A DNA stretch of 64,000 bases from Amorphochlora amoebiformis (taxonomy: Eukaryota > Cercozoa > Chlorarachniophyceae): the NCBI GenBank assembly GCA_054601695.1, contig BAAHQB010000099.1, forward strand, positions 372,001-436,000, written 5' to 3'. Positions 62,155 to 64,000 of this stretch are shown here, one piece after another; within the stretch, counting starts at the first letter, position 1; every line of letters begins with the position of its first letter. A program made the translations under genes and the position numbers. The notes under the pieces were generated by a model. That model searched no databases, was not told where the DNA came from, and saw nothing but the letters and a program-made list of their open reading frames with translations.

Positions 62155-62429
62155 TCATGGACATTGATAAGGTAGTCTGGTAAACTAATCTCTGAGACTT
62201 CTGTGCATTTATAGGCGGAATGTTTGAATCTCTCAGAATCTCTGGGAGAGATTTTGAAACGGTATTGGGGTTTCAGCGAACTTACACATTTGTATAAATT
62301 TGTGCATATATATACACACATATGTATATATATATACACACATACACACACATTTATGTATACAAATTTTTTGATACACATACGCATATATATACACACA
62401 CATACATACACATATACACATATATATAT

Positions 62430-62468
<39 letters not shown>

Positions 62469-62780
62469 CATGCACATACATACATATATATCTCTGTACC
62501 ATTACTTCCATTTGCACACAAACAAACAATACTCAACACCACGTGTCAGAGCGGGTCGGATGAAATACGACAAAATACTATATTTTTTTTTTCAGGTTTT
62601 GAAATGTTTGCCGGAAAGAATGCGTTCCGGGGTAAAGTCAAGGTGCGAGGAGGTTGCAAGAATCGTGATGGATATAGGTCAAATATATCTTTTTCACTTT
62701 TTCACTTTTTGGTTTCTGTTGGGGGTTGTCTGTTTGCTTTGAGTGTATGTTTGTTGGGTTTTGGGGTGTGGTTTTGTAAA
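62155..62780. other. Unique DNA with AC/AT microsatellite
   Basis: Complex sequence at 62155-62290, including a TCTCAGAATCTCTGGGAGAGA dyad near 62230. (AC)/(AT)n at 62300-62480, then unique 62490-62780, T/G-rich at the end. Confidence 0.55.
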
Positions 62781-62808
62781 TGTATGTATATATATATGTA
62801 TATATATG

Positions 62809-62843
<35 letters not shown>

Positions 62844-62869
62844 GTATATGTATACATACACATATACAC

Positions 62870-62900
<31 letters not shown>

Positions 62901-62992
62901 AATATACATATATATACATATATATATATACATACATACATTTATATATATGTATATATATATATATATATGTAAACATATCGTTTACACAC

Positions 62993-63078
<86 letters not shown>

Positions 63079-63141
63079 TATATATATATGTAGGAAGACG
63101 GGCATACATGAAGATGAACACCAATGGTAGTTGTATTACAA

Positions 63142-63180
<39 letters not shown>

Positions 63181-63304
63181 TTACATATATATATATATAT
63201 ATATTTGTGTATGTGTATATATATGTGTGTATATATGTATATATATATACATATATTATAGATATATCTCTATATATATATATACATATCTGTATGTACA
63301 TATG

Positions 63305-63359
<55 letters not shown>

Positions 63360-63410
63360 TGTATTTATTAAGCTATTGTATGTATATTTGGCATACATAC
63401 ACACACACAC

Positions 63411-63456
<46 letters not shown>

Positions 63457-63571
63457 TTACGTATAGATACGTTGTACATATGCATACATATGTGTGTAAA
63501 TTAATACAAATATACCCATACATTTATTTATGTATACATTAATTTTTACAAAGTTAAAACATACACAAATG

Positions 63572-63606
<35 letters not shown>

Positions 63607-63680
63607 ATATATATATATGTATATATAATATGCATATGTGAATATGTACATATTTGTATATACGTATATTTATATGCACT

Positions 63681-63712
<32 letters not shown>

Positions 63713-64000
63713 AATATGTGTATATGTTTGATAAATACGTGTCTAGAGATGTGGTTATCATGAGAACATGTAATGTATATGTATTTACACACATATATAT
63801 GAATATATTTATATAATATCTACAAGTGAATTCCCAATAAGTAATACATATCATGAGTACCTAAAGAATATGTATACACACACAAACACATATACATATA
63901 CATATGATATATAAACATATACCTAATACACTTAAATACATACGTAAATGTAATATATATATATAAATATCCACAAATAAATTACAAACACGTAATATAC
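62781..64000. repeat. AT microsatellite block to the window end
   Basis: (AT)n, (ATGT)n, (ATAC)n. Unique islands at 63092-63140, 63355-63405, 63475-63565 and 63730-63900. No gene is seen. Confidence 0.88.

Overview
The window is eukaryotic nuclear DNA, probably subtelomeric or otherwise non-genic heterochromatin. Three things support this. Tens of percent of the bases are (AT)n/(ATAC)n-type microsatellite. There are about two dozen tracts of TTAGGG/CCCTAA telomere-type hexamer, in both orientations. There is also a Ty1/copia-class LTR retrotransposon remnant. I see no operons, ribosome-binding sites, tRNA, rRNA or CRISPR array. The exact hexamer TTAGGG fits animals, many fungi and several protist and algal groups, so I cannot name the organism; an AT-rich protist or alga is only a guess. 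Nearly every long open frame is a translation of a dinucleotide (IYIYIY), telomere (RVRVRV, TLTLTL, NPNPNP) or GA/CT (SLSLS, RERE) repeat and should not be read as a gene.

Layout. 1-2.4 kb: AT microsatellite with two embedded short repeat families. 2.45-10.7 kb: degenerate CCCTAA tracts, mostly with the C-rich strand on top, alternating with AT blocks and including a 15-bp telomere-derived satellite at 9.15-9.69 kb. 10.7-15 kb: AT blocks, a 33-bp palindrome-bearing minisatellite, a hairpin and a CTAG-rich stretch. 15.01-17.13 kb: a copia-type element on the minus strand, inserted in (AT)n and reduced to two LTRs, half an integrase and an RNase H. 17-24.7 kb: AT DNA with further minisatellites and a 77-base poly(C) tract. 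24.8-25.4 kb: a two-level minisatellite. 25.8-34 kb: long purine-only or pyrimidine-only tracts, AT and TTAGGG arrays. 34-47 kb: AT DNA with islands of unique sequence at 37.5-37.7, 39.2-40.3 and 41.8-42.8 kb. 47.1-47.7 kb: a GC-rich decapeptide-coding repeat. 47.7-50.1 kb: AT. 50.2-56 kb: a second cluster of telomere-type repeats, including a repeat that carries telomeric and unique DNA together in inverted copies. 57-62.3 kb: a pyrimidine tract and the least repetitive DNA in the window, with weak coding candidates. 62.3-64 kb: AT microsatellite.

The only recognisable protein-coding relics are the copia integrase and RNase H pieces. Two small repeat ORFs (47135-47509 and 55444-55665) deserve a second look, because their repeat lengths are multiples of three and, for the second, most changes between copies are silent. 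The recurring theme is short minisatellites whose units contain a perfect or near-perfect palindrome (CACGTG, TGACGTCA, TTGGTA-A-TACCAA, GGATCC, AAAGGGCCTTT). They are scattered as islands between AT microsatellites, and are often duplicated together with the AT spacer.
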